From positions 1-64,000 of the forward strand of contig DATDEH010000053.1 in NCBI GenBank assembly GCA_036523395.1: 64,000 bases of DNA, read 5' to 3'. Shown here one piece after another: positions 24,879 to 35,820 of this stretch (positions within the stretch are counted from its first letter, which is position 1; every line of letters starts with the position of its first letter). Made by a program: the position numbers and the translations under genes. The notes beneath the pieces are model-generated. The model was not told the origin of the DNA, searched no databases, and worked only from the letters and a program-made list of their open reading frames with translations. The DNA is from Candidatus Limnocylindria bacterium. Lineage in GTDB: Bacteria > Chloroflexota > Limnocylindria > P2-11E.

Positions 24879-27236
24879 TCACTCGGCGACGCCCTTCTCC
24901 CTCAGTATCTTCTGCACCTTCCACGGTGTGATCGGGATGTCGATGTGCCTGACGCCGAGATGAGCAAGCGCGTCGACGACCGCGTTCGCGATCGCCGCGG
25001 GTGCCCCGACGGTGGCGGATTCGCCGACGCCCTTCGCGCCGATGGGATGGTGTGGTGACGGCGTGGTCGTCTTGCCCGTCTCCCAGCTCGGCGTCTCCAT
25101 CGACGTCGGCATGAGGTAGTCCATCAGCGTCCCGCCCTGGATGTTGCCGTCCTTGTCGTAGTTGATCTCCTCGTAGAGCGCGGGTGCGAGCCCCATGGTC
25201 AGGCCGCCGTGGATCTGACCTTCGACGATCATCGGATTGATGATCGTTCCGCAGTCGTCGACGGCATAGAACCGGCGGACCTTGATCTCGCCGGTGCCCT
25301 TGTCGATGTCGACGACGCAGATGTAGCTGCCGAACGGGAACGTGAGGTTCGGCGGGTCGTAGTAGTCCACCGCCTCGAGTCCCGCCTCCATGCCCTGCGG
25401 ATGGTTGGTGTATGCGGCGAAGGCGACCTCGGCCATCGTCTTCGACTTCGCGGGCACGCCCTTGACCTGGTACTTGTAGTCCTTCCATTCGATGTCGTCG
25501 GGGCTCGCTTCGAGCAGATGCGCGGCGATCAGCCTGCCCTTCTCCCGGATCTTGCGCGCGGCCATCGCGGTGGCCGCGCCGGCGACCGGCGTGCTGCGGC
25601 TCGCGTACGTCCCCAGGCCGTACGGCGCCGTGTCGGTGTCGCCTTCCTCGACCTTGATGTCGCCGACCGGAAGGCCGAGCTCCTCGGCGACGATCTGCGC
25701 GAACGTCGTCTCGTGCCCCTGTCCCTGTGATTTCACGCCGAGCCGGACCAGCGCTTTGCCGGTGGGGTGAACGCGGATCTCGGCGGAGTCGAACATCTTG
25801 ATCCCCAGGATGTCGAAGTGCTTCGACGGACCCGCGCCGACGATCTCGGTGAAGCTCGAGATGCCGATGCCCATGAGCTCACCGCGGCTTCGCTTCTCGG
25901 CCTGCTCCTTGCGGAGCTGCGCGTAGCCGATCTTGTCCATCGCGAGCTTGAGCGCGGCACCGTAATTACCGCTGTCGTACTCCCAGCCGAGAGGCGTTTT
26001 GTACGGGAAGGCCTGCGGCGGTATGAAGTTCTGCATGCGCAGCTCCGCCGGATCCCTCTTCAGCTCGAGCGCGAGGATGTCCACCAGCCGCTCGATCGCG
26101 AACGCAGCCTCGGTGACGCGGAACGAGCAGCGGTATGCGATGCCCCCCGGAGGCTTGTTCGTGTAGACGCCATCGACCTCGACGAACGCCTTCTCGAACG
26201 GATACGAGCCGGTGATCACGCCGAAGAGGCCCGCCGGGAACTTCGACGGATTCGCCGCGGCGTCGAACGCGCCGTGGTCGGCGATCGTCTTCACGCGCAG
26301 CGCTTTCATGGTGCCGTCCTTCTTGGACGCGAGCTCGGCGGTGATGTGGTAGTCGCGGGCGAACGAGTCGGCCTGGATGTTCTCCGAGCGGTCCTCGATC
26401 CACTTCACCGGCAGCCCGGTGAGCACGGACGCCCCGATCGCGAGGACGTAACCCGGATAGACCGGGACCTTCCCCCCGAAGCCACCACCGATGTCGGGCG
26501 AGATCACGCGGATCTTCTGCTCCGATAGCCCGAGGTGGCCGGCGACCAGCGCGATGACGGTGCGGATCGCGTGCGGCGCCTGCGTCGTCATCCATACCGT
26601 GAGATGTCCCTCGACCTTGTCGAACTTCGCGACCATCCCACAGGTCTCGATGGAGGCGACCACGATGCGCGGGATGTAGATGTCCTGCTTCACGACGACG
26701 TCCGCCGCGGCGAACGCCTTGTCCGTGCCCGCTCGGTCGCCGGTCTCCCAGTGCCAGATGTGATTGTTCTTCTGCGCGCGGTCTTCGCGGATGACAGGAG
26801 CGTCGGGAAGGAGAGCCTTGATCGGATCGACGACGACCGGGAGCGGCTCGTACTCGACCTCGACAGCGGCGACTCCGTCAGCCGCGATGTAGCGCTCCGT
26901 GGCGACGACCGCCGCGACCTCCTGCGCTTGATACATCACGGTGTCAGTGGGCAACACCATCTGCTTGTCGCCCATCAGCGTCGGCATCCACTCCAGCTTG
27001 AGCGGAACGAGATCCTTGCCCGTGATGACCGCAAGGACGCCGGGGATCGCGAGCGCCTTGCTGGTGTCGATCTTCAGGATGCGCGCGTGCGCGTACGGAC
27101 TGCGCACGATGTCGAGGTAGACCATGCCGGGCAGCTTCACGTCATCGACGTAGTTGCCCCTGCCGCGTATGAACCTGGCGTCTTCCTTTCGCGCGACGGA
27201 GTGGCCGATGCCACCGATCTCGACCGCCATCGTCAT
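24879..27236 (-). CDS. coxL: Form I aerobic carbon-monoxide dehydrogenase large (molybdenum) subunit
   Basis: Molybdenum subunit of 785 residues that would oxidise CO to CO2 at a Mo-Cu site. The diagnostic active-site loop AYRCSFR, with Cys370 that binds copper, marks form I, the true CO dehydrogenase type. Other features are GGGFGGK for the pterin, [32 protein letters not shown], and the C-terminal GVGESA with the catalytic Glu. Length is close to the usual 800. The ATG overlaps the coxS stop (ATGA). The order coxM-coxS-coxL then coxG-D-E-F-I is typical. The active-site Cys and Glu are both present, so the enzyme looks functional. Confidence 0.95.
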   Translation of the reverse strand: MTMAVEIGGIGHSVARKEDARFIRGRGNYVDDVKLPGMVYLDIVRSPYAHARILKIDTSKALAIPGVLAVITGKDLVPLKLEWMPTLMGDKQMVLPTDTVMYQAQEVAAVVATERYIAADGVAAVEVEYEPLPVVVDPIKALLPDAPVIREDRAQKNNHIWHWETGDRAGTDKAFAAADVVVKQDIYIPRIVVASIETCGMVAKFDKVEGHLTVWMTTQAPHAIRTVIALVAGHLGLSEQKIRVISPDIGGGFGGKVPVYPGYVLAIGASVLTGLPVKWIEDRSENIQADSFARDYHITAELASKKDGTMKALRVKTIADHGAFDAAANPSKFPAGLFGVITGSYPFEKAFVEVDGVYTNKPPGGIAYRCSFRVTEAAFAIERLVDILALELKRDPAELRMQNFIPPQAFPYKTPLGWEYDSGNYGAALKLAMDKIGYAQLRKEQAEKRSRGELMGIGISSFTEIVGAGPSKHFDILGIKMFDSAEIRVHPTGKALVRLGVKSQGQGHETTFAQIVAEELGLPVGDIKVEEGDTDTAPYGLGTYASRSTPVAGAATAMAARKIREKGRLIAAHLLEASPDDIEWKDYKYQVKGVPAKSKTMAEVAFAAYTNHPQGMEAGLEAVDYYDPPNLTFPFGSYICVVDIDKGTGEIKVRRFYAVDDCGTIINPMIVEGQIHGGLTMGLAPALYEEINYDKDGNIQGGTLMDYLMPTSMETPSWETGKTTTPSPHHPIGAKGVGESATVGAPAAIANAVVDALAHLGVRHIDIPITPWKVQKILREKGVAE

Positions 27237-27736
27237 GCCCTCCCCGCCGTGGCCGGCTCTTTCTCGGCCTTGGCCTCACGCATCGTCGCGCTTGCGTGCT
27301 GGATCGCCTTCACGATGTTCACGTACCCCGTGCAGCGGCACAGGTTGCCGGAGATGGCCTGGCGGATCTGCAGCTCCGTCGGCGCCGCGTTCCGTTCGAG
27401 CAGCGCGACCGAGGTCATCATCATCCCGGGCGTGCAGAAACCGCACTGGAGCCCGTGCTCCTTGGTGAAGCCCTCCTGGACTGCGTGAAGCACACCGTTC
27501 TGCTCCAGGCCCTCGACGGTCGACACGGTCCGGCCGCTCGCCTGCACCGCGAAGACGGTGCACGACTTCACCGGACGGCCGTCGAGGAGCACGGTGCACG
27601 CACCGCAGCTTGTCGTGTCGCACCCGATGTGCGTCCCGGTCAGCAGGAGGTTCTCGCGGATGAGGTGCACGAGAAGCAGGCGGGGCTCGACATCCGCTTC
27701 CCTTGAGGCACCGTTGATGGTGAGCTGCACGCGCAT
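27233..27736 (-). CDS. coxS: CO dehydrogenase small (iron-sulfur) subunit, form I cluster
   Basis: Two [2Fe-2S] subunit of 167 residues. The N-terminal ferredoxin-like cluster uses Cys39, 44, 47 and 59 ([14 protein letters not shown]). The C-terminal helical cluster uses Cys98, 101, 133 and 135 ([18 protein letters not shown]). These carry electrons from the Mo-Cu site to the FAD of CoxM. It starts exactly one base before the coxM stop region, and its own stop overlaps coxL. A short basic/Ala tail after the second cluster is an extension relative to most CoxS proteins. Confidence 0.94.
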   Translation of the reverse strand: MRVQLTINGASREADVEPRLLLVHLIRENLLLTGTHIGCDTTSCGACTVLLDGRPVKSCTVFAVQASGRTVSTVEGLEQNGVLHAVQEGFTKEHGLQCGFCTPGMMMTSVALLERNAAPTELQIRQAISGNLCRCTGYVNIVKAIQHASATMREAKAEKEPATAGRA

Positions 27737-28609
27737 CTATTTGCCCCCCTTCGCTCGGGCGACCGCACGGCGCAGTGCTCGCGTCGTGAGGACGCGCACG
27801 ACATCTCGCTTGTACTCGGCCGGCCCGCGAAGATCCGCCACCGGCTGCGACTCGGCCGCGGCAGCCTCGGCCGCTGCGGCGATGGCCCTGTCATCGGGCG
27901 CTCGGCCGCGGAGCGCCTCCTCGGCGTGGCGAGCGCGGATGGCCGTCGGTCCGACGTTCGTGAGTCCGATGCCCGCCGTCGCGACGCTGCCCTTGCCATC
28001 GAGTTGAAGGTGGGCGGCGACGCCCACGATCGCGAAGTCCCCGACCTTCCGCTCGAGCTTGATATACGCGCCACCGCTCTGCGCCTGGGCGCGCGGGATG
28101 CGGATCTCGGTGACGATCTCATCCGGAGCGAGCGACGTCGTGAAGGTGTCGACGAAGAAATCGTCGATCGGGATCACACGCTCTCCGCGGGGTCCGCGCG
28201 CCACGACCGACGCGCGAAGCGCGAGCAGCGTCGCGGGGTGGTCGTTCGCGGGGTCGGCATGCGCGACGTTGCCGCCCACGGTCGCGAGATTGCGCACGAT
28301 CGGATCGGCGATGACCGCGGCGGTGTCCGCGACGATCGCATAGCGGTCACGAATGACCGCGCTCTCTTCGAGATCGGATTCGCGCGTTAGCGCCCCGATC
28401 CGAAGATCGCCGTTCTCGCGGACGTAGGCGAGGCCGCTGATGCGATTCAGATCGATGATCCGGGCCGGCTGCGCGAGCCGGAACTTCATGAGTGGGATCA
28501 GGCTCTGACCACCAGCGAGGACTTTCGCCTCGCCGCCTGATCTGGCCAACCGGTCGATGGCTTCTGCGAGCTCCGTCGGCGCTTCGTACTCGAACGCTGC
28601 CGGGATCAT
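27737..28609 (-). CDS. coxM: CO dehydrogenase medium (FAD) subunit, form I cluster
   Basis: FAD-binding subunit of 290 residues with the two flavin loops typical of the family: AGGQSLIPLMK near 32-42 and TVGGN near 109. The C-terminal CO_deh_flav domain follows (AYIKLERKVGDFAIVGVA). A strong ribosome-binding site AAGGAGGGAG precedes the ATG. This is the first gene of the main cox operon; about 180 bases upstream contain no recognisable promoter or gene. The last step of the enzyme's electron path, FAD to quinone, would occur here. Confidence 0.93.
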   Translation of the reverse strand: MIPAAFEYEAPTELAEAIDRLARSGGEAKVLAGGQSLIPLMKFRLAQPARIIDLNRISGLAYVRENGDLRIGALTRESDLEESAVIRDRYAIVADTAAVIADPIVRNLATVGGNVAHADPANDHPATLLALRASVVARGPRGERVIPIDDFFVDTFTTSLAPDEIVTEIRIPRAQAQSGGAYIKLERKVGDFAIVGVAAHLQLDGKGSVATAGIGLTNVGPTAIRARHAEEALRGRAPDDRAIAAAAEAAAAESQPVADLRGPAEYKRDVVRVLTTRALRRAVARAKGGK

Positions 28610-28792
28610 CGCTCCCTCCTTCTCCCTGCGCGGGCGCGCGCGTCAGCACCCGGTGTACGCGTGGGTGCGCGGTGCGGATGCGCGCGCAACGGCAGGGCCC
28701 CCCGCATTCTCCCCATCTTCGGACGGGCGGCAGGATGCTAGGCCGCACTGGTCACAGTGGCAATCGGCGCGGTGGCGCGCCCTAGCGCGGGA

Positions 28793-28996
28793 TCAGGCTT
28801 CGAGCAGCCACTCGTGGCGACTGGACACGGTCGTGGGATACGAGCGCCAGCGCTCGGGCAGCATCGCCGCATTGCCGCGGCTGCGCACGCAGCGGCGGAG
28901 GATCAGGCCCAGGTCGGCGAGAGTGACGCGGCCGCGTTTGCGCGCCCACGTGGCGCGTAGCGCGACGATCGAGTCCAGGGCCTCGTTGGACGTCAT
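28793..28996 (-). CDS. Possible small protein, 67 residues
   Basis: A short frame between the two cox clusters, starting at ATG 28996. It encodes a charged, mostly helical peptide with many Arg residues (RATWARKRGRVTLADLGLILRR). There is no clear ribosome-binding site and I recognise no family. Its only support is a sensible composition and its location in an otherwise empty 556-base gap. It may be a real small gene or a chance frame. Confidence 0.3.
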   Translation of the reverse strand: MTSNEALDSIVALRATWARKRGRVTLADLGLILRRCVRSRGNAAMLPERWRSYPTTVSSRHEWLLEA

Positions 28997-29165
28997 CAGC
29001 GCACCACGCTGCTCGCGGGAGACGCGTGCATGGACCCACCGGTGGGGGGATTCACGGTCGCGGCGACGTTTCGGTCTCGCTCCATGCGAGCAGCCAGGCA
29101 CACACCATGCCAACGGCGCCCGCCGCCGTTTTTGGTGCCTGTCAGGTATCAGCCGATACCGAGGG
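28997..29165. other. Gap with inverted repeats between the two cox clusters
   Basis: Contains AACGGCG...CGCCGTT at 29112-29130 (5-base loop) followed by three more T on the plus strand, which looks like an intrinsic terminator for plus-strand RNA, although no plus-strand gene precedes it. Around it CAGGCAC (29095) pairs with GTGCCTG (29135), and GGTATC/GATACC form a small hairpin at 29145-29160 just beyond the coxM2 stop. It may end transcription of the second cluster; read on the minus strand the first hairpin has A residues in front, so it would be a poor terminator there. Confidence 0.4.
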
Positions 29166-30032
29166 TTAGCCCCGAGCACGCTCCATCGCGCGCTCGAGCG
29201 CACGTCGCGCTTGGACCGTGACGAGGTGCTGGCGGAACACCGCTGACGCGGTGAGATCCGACAACGTCGTGACGCCGTCAGCCGCCCTGGCTACGGCCGC
29301 TGCGATCGCGCCGGCATCGCCGCGCGTGCCCGCGAGGGCGCGCTCAGCGGCGGTCGCACGGAACGGACCGGCGGCGGCGCCGGTCACGCCGATCGCGGCA
29401 CGCTCCACCGTGCCGTCACCCTTCAGACCAACGACCGCGGCGACGCCGACGATCGCGAAGCCCGATGCGGGATGCGCGAACTTCGCGTACGCGCTACCCG
29501 AGCGGCCTGCCGGCGCGGGGAACCGGATCTCCACGACGATCTCGTTCGGTCCGAGCGCCGTCTCGAACGTGCCTTTGAAGAACTCGCGCGCTGGAATGTC
29601 GCGGCGGCCCTTTGGGCCGATGACGCGGACCGTGGCGTCGAACGCGAGAGTCGCCGCGGGTTCGTCCGCAGCTGGGTCGGCATGAGCGATGCTTCCTCCG
29701 ATCGTGCCGCGCGAACGCACCTGCAGGTCGCCGACGGCCGCGGCCGCCTCCGCGAGAGCCCTGAGGGTCGAGGCGACCCTGGCGTTGTCGGCGATGGACC
29801 GGTGAGTCGCGAGCGCGCCGACGACGACCCAGCCGTCCTCGCTCTTGATCTCGCGCAGCGCGGCGATGCGACCGATATCCACGAGCAGCTCGGGCTCGGC
29901 CAGTCCGAGCTTCATGAGCGGAATGAGACTGTGGCCACCGGCCAGGATCTTGGCTTCGCCCGACCGGCCGAGTGCCCTGACCGCGTCATCGATGGTCGTT
30001 GGCGCTTCGTAGGTGAACGGATGCGTGATCAT
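29166..30032 (-). CDS. CO dehydrogenase-like medium (FAD) subunit, form II cluster
   Basis: FAD subunit of 288 residues from ATG 30032, with GGGGGAGG upstream; the ATG overlaps the stop of the large-subunit gene. The two flavin loops are AGGHSLIPLMK and TIGGS. In the second loop the usual TVGGN is altered at the last position. The C-terminal domain shows AYAKFAHPASGFAIVGVAA. It is clearly paralogous to CoxM of the neighbouring cluster. It forms a three-gene unit small-large-medium, an order different from the form I cluster. Confidence 0.88.
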   Translation of the reverse strand: MITHPFTYEAPTTIDDAVRALGRSGEAKILAGGHSLIPLMKLGLAEPELLVDIGRIAALREIKSEDGWVVVGALATHRSIADNARVASTLRALAEAAAAVGDLQVRSRGTIGGSIAHADPAADEPAATLAFDATVRVIGPKGRRDIPAREFFKGTFETALGPNEIVVEIRFPAPAGRSGSAYAKFAHPASGFAIVGVAAVVGLKGDGTVERAAIGVTGAAAGPFRATAAERALAGTRGDAGAIAAAVARAADGVTTLSDLTASAVFRQHLVTVQARRALERAMERARG

Positions 30033-32382
30033 CGTCGTGCCTCCCCCGCCTTGCGTATCGCTTGCCACACCTTTTCTGCGGTCAGCGGCATGTCGATGTG
30101 CCTGATGCCCAGCGGAGACAGGGCGTCGATGACGGCGTTCACCATCGCGGGTGTCGATGCGATCGTGCCGGCCTCGCCGATGCCCTTGACGCCGAGCGGA
30201 TTCGTCTTCGTGAGCGTCACGGTGTGATCGAGCGCGAACGCGGGAACATCCGCCGCCGTCGGGACGTGGTACTCCATCATGCTGCCGGACAGCAGCTGGC
30301 CGTTGTTGTCATAGACCGCGGTCTCGTACAGGGCTTGCCCGATACCCTGGGTGATCCCACCGTGGAGCTGGCCTTCGACGATCATCGGATTGATCTGCCG
30401 ACCGCAGTCGTCGCACGCGGAATAGCGGATGATCTCGATCGATCCGGTCTCCGGGTCCACCTCCACCTCAGCGACGTGCGTGCCGAACGGGAACGTGAAG
30501 TTCGGTGGGTCGTAATAGGTCGTGGCCTCGAGCCCGGGCTCCATGCCCTCGGGCAGGTTCGATGCGAGATAGGCCGCCATCGAGATCTCACCGAACGCTT
30601 TCGCTTTCTCGGGCACGCCCTTCACGAAGACCTTGCCGCCCTGGACGACGACGTCCGCGGGAGAAGCCTCCAGCAGATGCGCGCCGATCTGGATGACCTT
30701 CTCGCGGATCTTCTGGGCAGCGTTGTGCACGGCGATGCCACCGACCGCGAGGCTTCGGCTGCCGAACGTGCCCACGCCCATGCCCGGCGACTCGAAGGTG
30801 TCACCGTGACGCACTTCTACGTCGTTCGGGGTGACCCCGATCGCGTCGGCGGCGATCTGCGCCCACGAGGTCTCGTGGCCCTGGCCGTGCGGCGAGGTAC
30901 CGGTGAAGACCTGCACGGCACCGGTCGGATGGACGCGGATGCGCGCGCTCTCGTAGCCGCCCCAGCCCACACCGAGGGCGGAGTTCGCCTTCGAGGGCGC
31001 GAGACCGCAGATCTCGACGTAGCTCGAGAGTCCGATCCCGCGATATCTTCCGCGCGCCTTCGCCTCAGCGCGTCGATCCTCGAAGCCCTTGTAATCGGCC
31101 ATCGCGAGCGCGCGGTCGAGCGCGGGCCCGTAGTCCCCGCTGTCGTACGTGATCCCACTGATCGTCGTGAAAGGGAATGCGTCGGGCGGGACGAAGTTCT
31201 TCCGACGGAGTTCCGCCGGGTCCATGCCGATCTCGTCGGCGAGACGGTCCATCGCGCGCTCGATGGCGAACGTCGCCTCGGGGCGTCCGGCGCCGCGGTA
31301 GGCGTCGACAGGGGTCGTGTTCGTGTACGCGCCTCTGACCTCGCAGTCGAACGCCGGGATGCGGTACGCGCCAGGAATGATGAAGGCGTGAAGGATCGTC
31401 GGGATGCCGGGCGCGAATGCCTGCAGGTACGCGCCCATGTTGGCGACGGTGCGGATACGTACGCCGAGCACGGTGCCGTCGCGCTTCGCGGCCACTTCGA
31501 CGTCTTCGACGAGGTCCCGGCCGTGGATCGTGGCGAGGTAGCCCTCGCGCCGGTCCTCGGTCCACTTCACGGGACGGCCGAGCGTCCTCGCGAGGTGCGC
31601 GACGAGCAGCTCCTCGGCGTAGACCTGCAGCTTGCTCCCGAACCCGCCTCCCACCTCGGGCGCGATCACGCGCACCTTGTTCTGCGAAAGGCCCAGATTG
31701 ACCGAGAGGATGAGCTGCACGAAGTGCGGGATCTGAGTGCTCGTCCACACGGTGAGCTCACCGGCCTCGAACTTCGCGACGACCGAGCGCGGCTCCATCG
31801 CGTTCGGGATGAGGCGCTGGTTGACGATGCGAAGCTTGACCGTCGCCTCGGCGTCACGGAACGCCTTGTCGATGTCGCCGCCCTTCACCGGATAGGTGAA
31901 GACGAGATTCGTCCCCAGCTCCTCGTGGAGGATGGGCGCGCCCGGCTCGAGCGCTTTCGTCGCGTCGACGACGACCGGCAGTGGCTCGTAATCGACCGTC
32001 ACCAGGTCGGCCGCGCGCTTCGCAGCCTGACGCGTCTCGGCGACGACGGCGGCGATCGCGTCTCCGGCGTAGCGCGCCTTGTCGGTCGCGAGCGGCATGT
32101 GCTTCGTGCCGTTCAAACCGGGCACGGTGATGAACACGGGCAGCACGCCCGTCGCCTCCGCGTCCTTGCCGGTGACGACGGTCACGACGCCCGGCACCTT
32201 GCGCGCTGCCGCCGCGTCGATGCGCCGGATGCGCGCATGGGCGTGAGGACTGCGCACGAGCGAGACGTAGACCATGGCCGGGAGGGTCACGTCGTCAGTG
32301 AACGTGCCCCGGCCCTGGATGAGCTTCGGGTCTTCCTTGCGAGGAGTGCGCGTTCCGATATAGGTCGTCGGTGCGGTGGCGG

Positions 32383-32386
<4 letters not shown>
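30029..32386 (-). CDS. Form II-like CO dehydrogenase family large (molybdenum) subunit
   Basis: Xanthine dehydrogenase/CO dehydrogenase-family molybdenum subunit of 785 residues. The active-site loop reads AYRGAGR (362-368), the signature of form II or CoxL-like enzymes; it lacks the copper-binding Cys of form I. Pterin loop GGGFGSK, SPHGQGHETSWAQIAADA and the C-terminal GIGEAG are intact. Whether form II enzymes oxidise CO is disputed; aldehydes, purines or other small molecules are alternatives. The ATG overlaps the small-subunit stop. The same frame continues open upstream over the small subunit, but only as a shadow. Confidence 0.9.
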
Positions 32387-32889
<503 letters not shown>

Positions 32890-33012
32890 GCGACACCTCC
32901 CCATTACGTGCGCTACGGGATAGCGACGCAGCTCCCCAGCTTCGAGGCGGCGTCAGGCTAGTCCCGGCATCTCGAAGGGTCAAGCAACCATCCGCTGCGC
33001 TAGGCTCGGCGC

Positions 33013-33486
33013 GTGGCACGACCGGTCCGAGCAAGGAAGACCGAGGGCGTCTGGGCGATCGAGCATGGCCGCGCTCGACCGAAGCCGCGGCCGAACCGGC
33101 TGCGTCGTGTCGAGGATCTTCGGTACAACAACCCCTACGGCTACAAGATCGAACGCGTGTGGTTCGACGGACGCGTCGTGTTCGCGACCGAGCAGGGCGA
33201 GGTCGATGTCGACCCGAAGAAGGTGAAGGTCGCGCAGGAGTACCAGGTCGTCTACTCGGTCGAGCTGACGCCAAAGGGGAAACTTGCGGGCGGCATAGGA
33301 CCGAAACGCGTCCCTGGCCAACTCAACATCTACGACTCCGTGCCGGGGATGAAGAAATACAGCGCGATCTGGCAGTTCAACTACGTCATCGTTCCGCGCG
33401 ACTACGTCGCCAACACGCTTCGTTCGGAGCGCGATTGCCTACGCAGCGGCTACGACATCAAGAAGAGCGTCGTCTTCGAGAACTGA
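33013..33486 (+). CDS. Hypothetical protein, 157 residues
   Basis: Starts at GTG 33013. No signal peptide or membrane span. The first 35 residues are basic and Pro/Arg-rich; the rest looks like a compact beta-rich domain with FDGRVVFATEQGEVDVDPKK and WQFNYVIVPRDYVANTLRSE. I do not recognise the family with confidence. It stands alone, divergent from the form II cluster and convergent with the acetyltransferase gene, from which it is separated by a hairpin. Confidence 0.55.
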   Translation: MARPVRARKTEGVWAIEHGRARPKPRPNRLRRVEDLRYNNPYGYKIERVWFDGRVVFATEQGEVDVDPKKVKVAQEYQVVYSVELTPKGKLAGGIGPKRVPGQLNIYDSVPGMKKYSAIWQFNYVIVPRDYVANTLRSERDCLRSGYDIKKSVVFEN

Positions 33487-33521
33487 CCGGTGCTCTAACG
33501 CCCGCGGTCGCGGGTGGTCAG
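33483..33521. terminator. Nested hairpin between convergent genes
   Basis: Inner stem CCCGCG/CGCGGG (33501-33514) nested in an outer repeat CTGACC (33483-33488) and GGTCAG (33516-33521). It sits in the 31 bases between two convergent stop codons and could serve both directions. There is no T-tract. Confidence 0.45.
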
Positions 33522-33997
33522 AGCGGTTGCTGGTGGATCGGCCAGCTCTTCGCGTAGAGCGACTCGCCGATCGCGGGACGCACGAAGCCCGGGAGATTCC
33601 CAACGTGCCGATAGCCACGACGGCGGTAGAAGGCGCGCGCCCGCCGGTTCGTCGTCGTCACCAGGAGCACGAGATGGCGGCAGCCGGACGCGCGGGCTCT
33701 GCGCTCCGAGTCGGCCAGCAGCGCGGCTCCAACGCCGCGCGACTGCTGTCCCTCAGCGACGAGCAGGAGCCGCAGATAGGCCGCGCGATCGAGCGCCCGG
33801 GTCGTCATGACCCACGCGAGTCCGAGCGGTACGCCGCCTTCGAGCGCGACGAGAAGCTGGTCACGTTCCCGAAGCCCTTCGACAAGGCTCGAACGCGCTC
33901 CCCGCAGGGTCACGCCATAGCGCTGGAGGAGTGGTGATCGGGTCATCAGCCGAGCAAGTGCCGGGACGTGCGTTGGGGTGGCGCGAGTGATCCTCAT
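33518..33997 (-). CDS. GNAT family N-acetyltransferase
   Basis: Protein of 159 residues from ATG 33997, which overlaps the permease gene stop. The GNAT fold is visible: ITRATPTHVPALARLM at the start and the acetyl-CoA loop GQQSRGVGAALLADSERRARASG. It ends with the Tyr/Arg motif TTTNRRARAFYRRRGY, as in typical acetyltransferases of unknown substrate. It is last in the dipeptide-transporter operon, so a small peptide- or amine-related substrate is possible but not shown. Confidence 0.85.
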   Translation of the reverse strand: MRITRATPTHVPALARLMTRSPLLQRYGVTLRGARSSLVEGLRERDQLLVALEGGVPLGLAWVMTTRALDRAAYLRLLLVAEGQQSRGVGAALLADSERRARASGCRHLVLLVTTTNRRARAFYRRRGYRHVGNLPGFVRPAIGESLYAKSWPIHQQPL

Positions 33998-34881
33998 CGT
34001 CGCTGAGGGTCCAGCGCATCGCGGAGTCCATCGCCAAGAAGGTTGAAGCCCAGCACCGCGATCATGATCGCCAGCCCCGGAAAGATCGCCAGGTGGGTCG
34101 CGAATTCCAGGTACTGGCGGCCCTCGCTGAGCATCACGCCCCACGACGGCGCGGGAGGCTGCGCCGAGAGCCCGAGGAACGACAGCGCCCCTTCTGTGAG
34201 CACCGCCCAGGAGAGCGCGAGGCTGACCTGCACGATGAGCGTCGACAAGAGGTTGGGCAGGATGTGGCGTATCACGATGCGCGGCCCGGTCGCGCCGACC
34301 GCGCGCGCCGCCTCCACGAACTCGCGCGCCTTCAGCGCGAGCACCGGGCCGCGGACCACGCGCGCGAAGATGGGCGTGTACACGACCGCGATGGCCACGA
34401 TGACGTTGTTCGGATCCGGCCCGAGCGCGGCGACGATCCCGAGCGCGAGGAGGATCGCGGGGAACGCGAAGAACACGTCGAGGACTCGCCCGATGGCCAT
34501 GTCCGCGAGTCCTCCGAGGTAGCCGGACACCAGTCCGAGCGTCCCGCCGACGATCGTCGCGATCGCGACCGATAGGACAGCGACGCGGATCGAGAGTCGC
34601 GCACCGAACATGATCCGGCTCAGAAGATCGCGGCCGAGCGCATCCGTGCCGAATGGGAATTCGGGCGACGGACCCACGAGGCGCTGCGTCGAGATCTGCA
34701 GCGGATCGCGCAGCGGAAGGAACGAGACCGTCAGCGCGATGCCCACGTAGACGAGGACCATCGCAAGACCGATGAGCGCGACGGGCTCGCGCACGATGGC
34801 CGCGCCGATGCCGGCGAGGCCGAAGGATCGGACCGCCGCGGCGGGCCTAGGTGAGGCGGATTCGGGGATCCAGGTAGCCAT
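33994..34881 (-). CDS. dppC: Dipeptide/oligopeptide ABC transporter permease (DppC family)
   Basis: Membrane permease of 295 residues. The ATG at 34881 lies within the last 35 bases of dppB. The N-terminal cytoplasmic tail is followed by one span (about residues 30-50), a periplasmic loop with FPFGTDALGRDLLSR, then five more spans. The EAA loop is EAARAVGATGPRIVIRHILPN. Partner of the DppB gene just upstream. No ATPase genes (DppD/DppF) are in the window, so the transporter must borrow them from elsewhere. Confidence 0.9.
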   Translation of the reverse strand: MATWIPESASPRPAAAVRSFGLAGIGAAIVREPVALIGLAMVLVYVGIALTVSFLPLRDPLQISTQRLVGPSPEFPFGTDALGRDLLSRIMFGARLSIRVAVLSVAIATIVGGTLGLVSGYLGGLADMAIGRVLDVFFAFPAILLALGIVAALGPDPNNVIVAIAVVYTPIFARVVRGPVLALKAREFVEAARAVGATGPRIVIRHILPNLLSTLIVQVSLALSWAVLTEGALSFLGLSAQPPAPSWGVMLSEGRQYLEFATHLAIFPGLAIMIAVLGFNLLGDGLRDALDPQRR

Positions 34882-35800
34882 AGAGCAGGTCCACGATGAT
34901 GTTGACAAGGACGAAGAGGATCGCGATCACGAGCACGCCCCCTTGAACGAGCGCGTAGTCGCGTTGCACGATCGCGGCGAGCAGCATCCGGCCGACGCCG
35001 GGGATCGAGAAGATCTCCTCGACGACGACCGCGCCACCGAGCAGTTGGCCGACCTGGATGCCGAGGAGCGTGACGACGACGATCAGGCCGTTCCTCAGGA
35101 CGTGCCGTCGGATGATCAGCCCGCCCGGAAGCCCTTTCGCCCACGCCGTCCGCACGTAGTCCGCGCCGAGCACGTCGAGCATCGCCGAGCGGGTCATCCG
35201 CATCGTCGCTGCCGCGAGCGCGACACCGAGCGTCACCGCCGGCAACACGATGAGCGCAAGGTTTGCCAGCGGATCGCGGATGAAGTCGACGTAGCCTCCG
35301 GTGTTGGGAAGCCACCGCAGATACAGCGAGAGCAGCACGATGATGAGCGTTCCGAGCCAGAAGCTGGGCAGCGAAAGCCCGATGAGCCCACCGATGCGCG
35401 CGACGACGTCGACGCGCGAACGAGATCGCATCGCGGACAGGAGGCCGAGCGGCAGGCCGATGAGGACCGCGATCAGCGTGGCCGCGGCCGCGAGCTCGAG
35501 CGTTGCCGGCAGCCGCTCGGCGATCTCGACGAGCACCGGCCGCCCGGTGCGTATCGAGTAGCCGAAGTCACCATGCAGCAGCGACGTGAGCCAGGTCCAG
35601 TACTGCTGGTACAGCGGCTGATCGAGGCCGAAGTACGCGCGAAGGCTCGCGAGCTGCTCAGGAGTGAGCGCGGTCGAGGTCCCGAGGCGCGCCGCGATCG
35701 CGTCGCCAGGGATCAGCCGTATGAACAGGAACGTGAGCACGGACACGCCGAGCAGCGTCGGGATGGCCCCGAGCAACCGCGTCGCGAGATACCGGCCCAC
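34847..35800 (-). CDS. dppB: Dipeptide/oligopeptide ABC transporter permease (DppB family)
   Basis: Permease of 317 residues starting at GTG 35800. The N-terminus YLATRLLGAIPTLLGVSVLTF is the hallmark first span, followed by the GLDQPLYQQYW periplasmic helix. The EAA-like loop is DYVRTAWAKGLPGGLIIRRHVLRN. It ends with LLYGYLDPRIR, typical of DppB. It is 20 bases after the binding-protein gene stop, so the three form one operon. Confidence 0.9.
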   Translation of the reverse strand: MGRYLATRLLGAIPTLLGVSVLTFLFIRLIPGDAIAARLGTSTALTPEQLASLRAYFGLDQPLYQQYWTWLTSLLHGDFGYSIRTGRPVLVEIAERLPATLELAAAATLIAVLIGLPLGLLSAMRSRSRVDVVARIGGLIGLSLPSFWLGTLIIVLLSLYLRWLPNTGGYVDFIRDPLANLALIVLPAVTLGVALAAATMRMTRSAMLDVLGADYVRTAWAKGLPGGLIIRRHVLRNGLIVVVTLLGIQVGQLLGGAVVVEEIFSIPGVGRMLLAAIVQRDYALVQGGVLVIAILFVLVNIIVDLLYGYLDPRIRLT

Positions 35801-35820
35801 GCGCCGCTAAGTGGTCGCCG

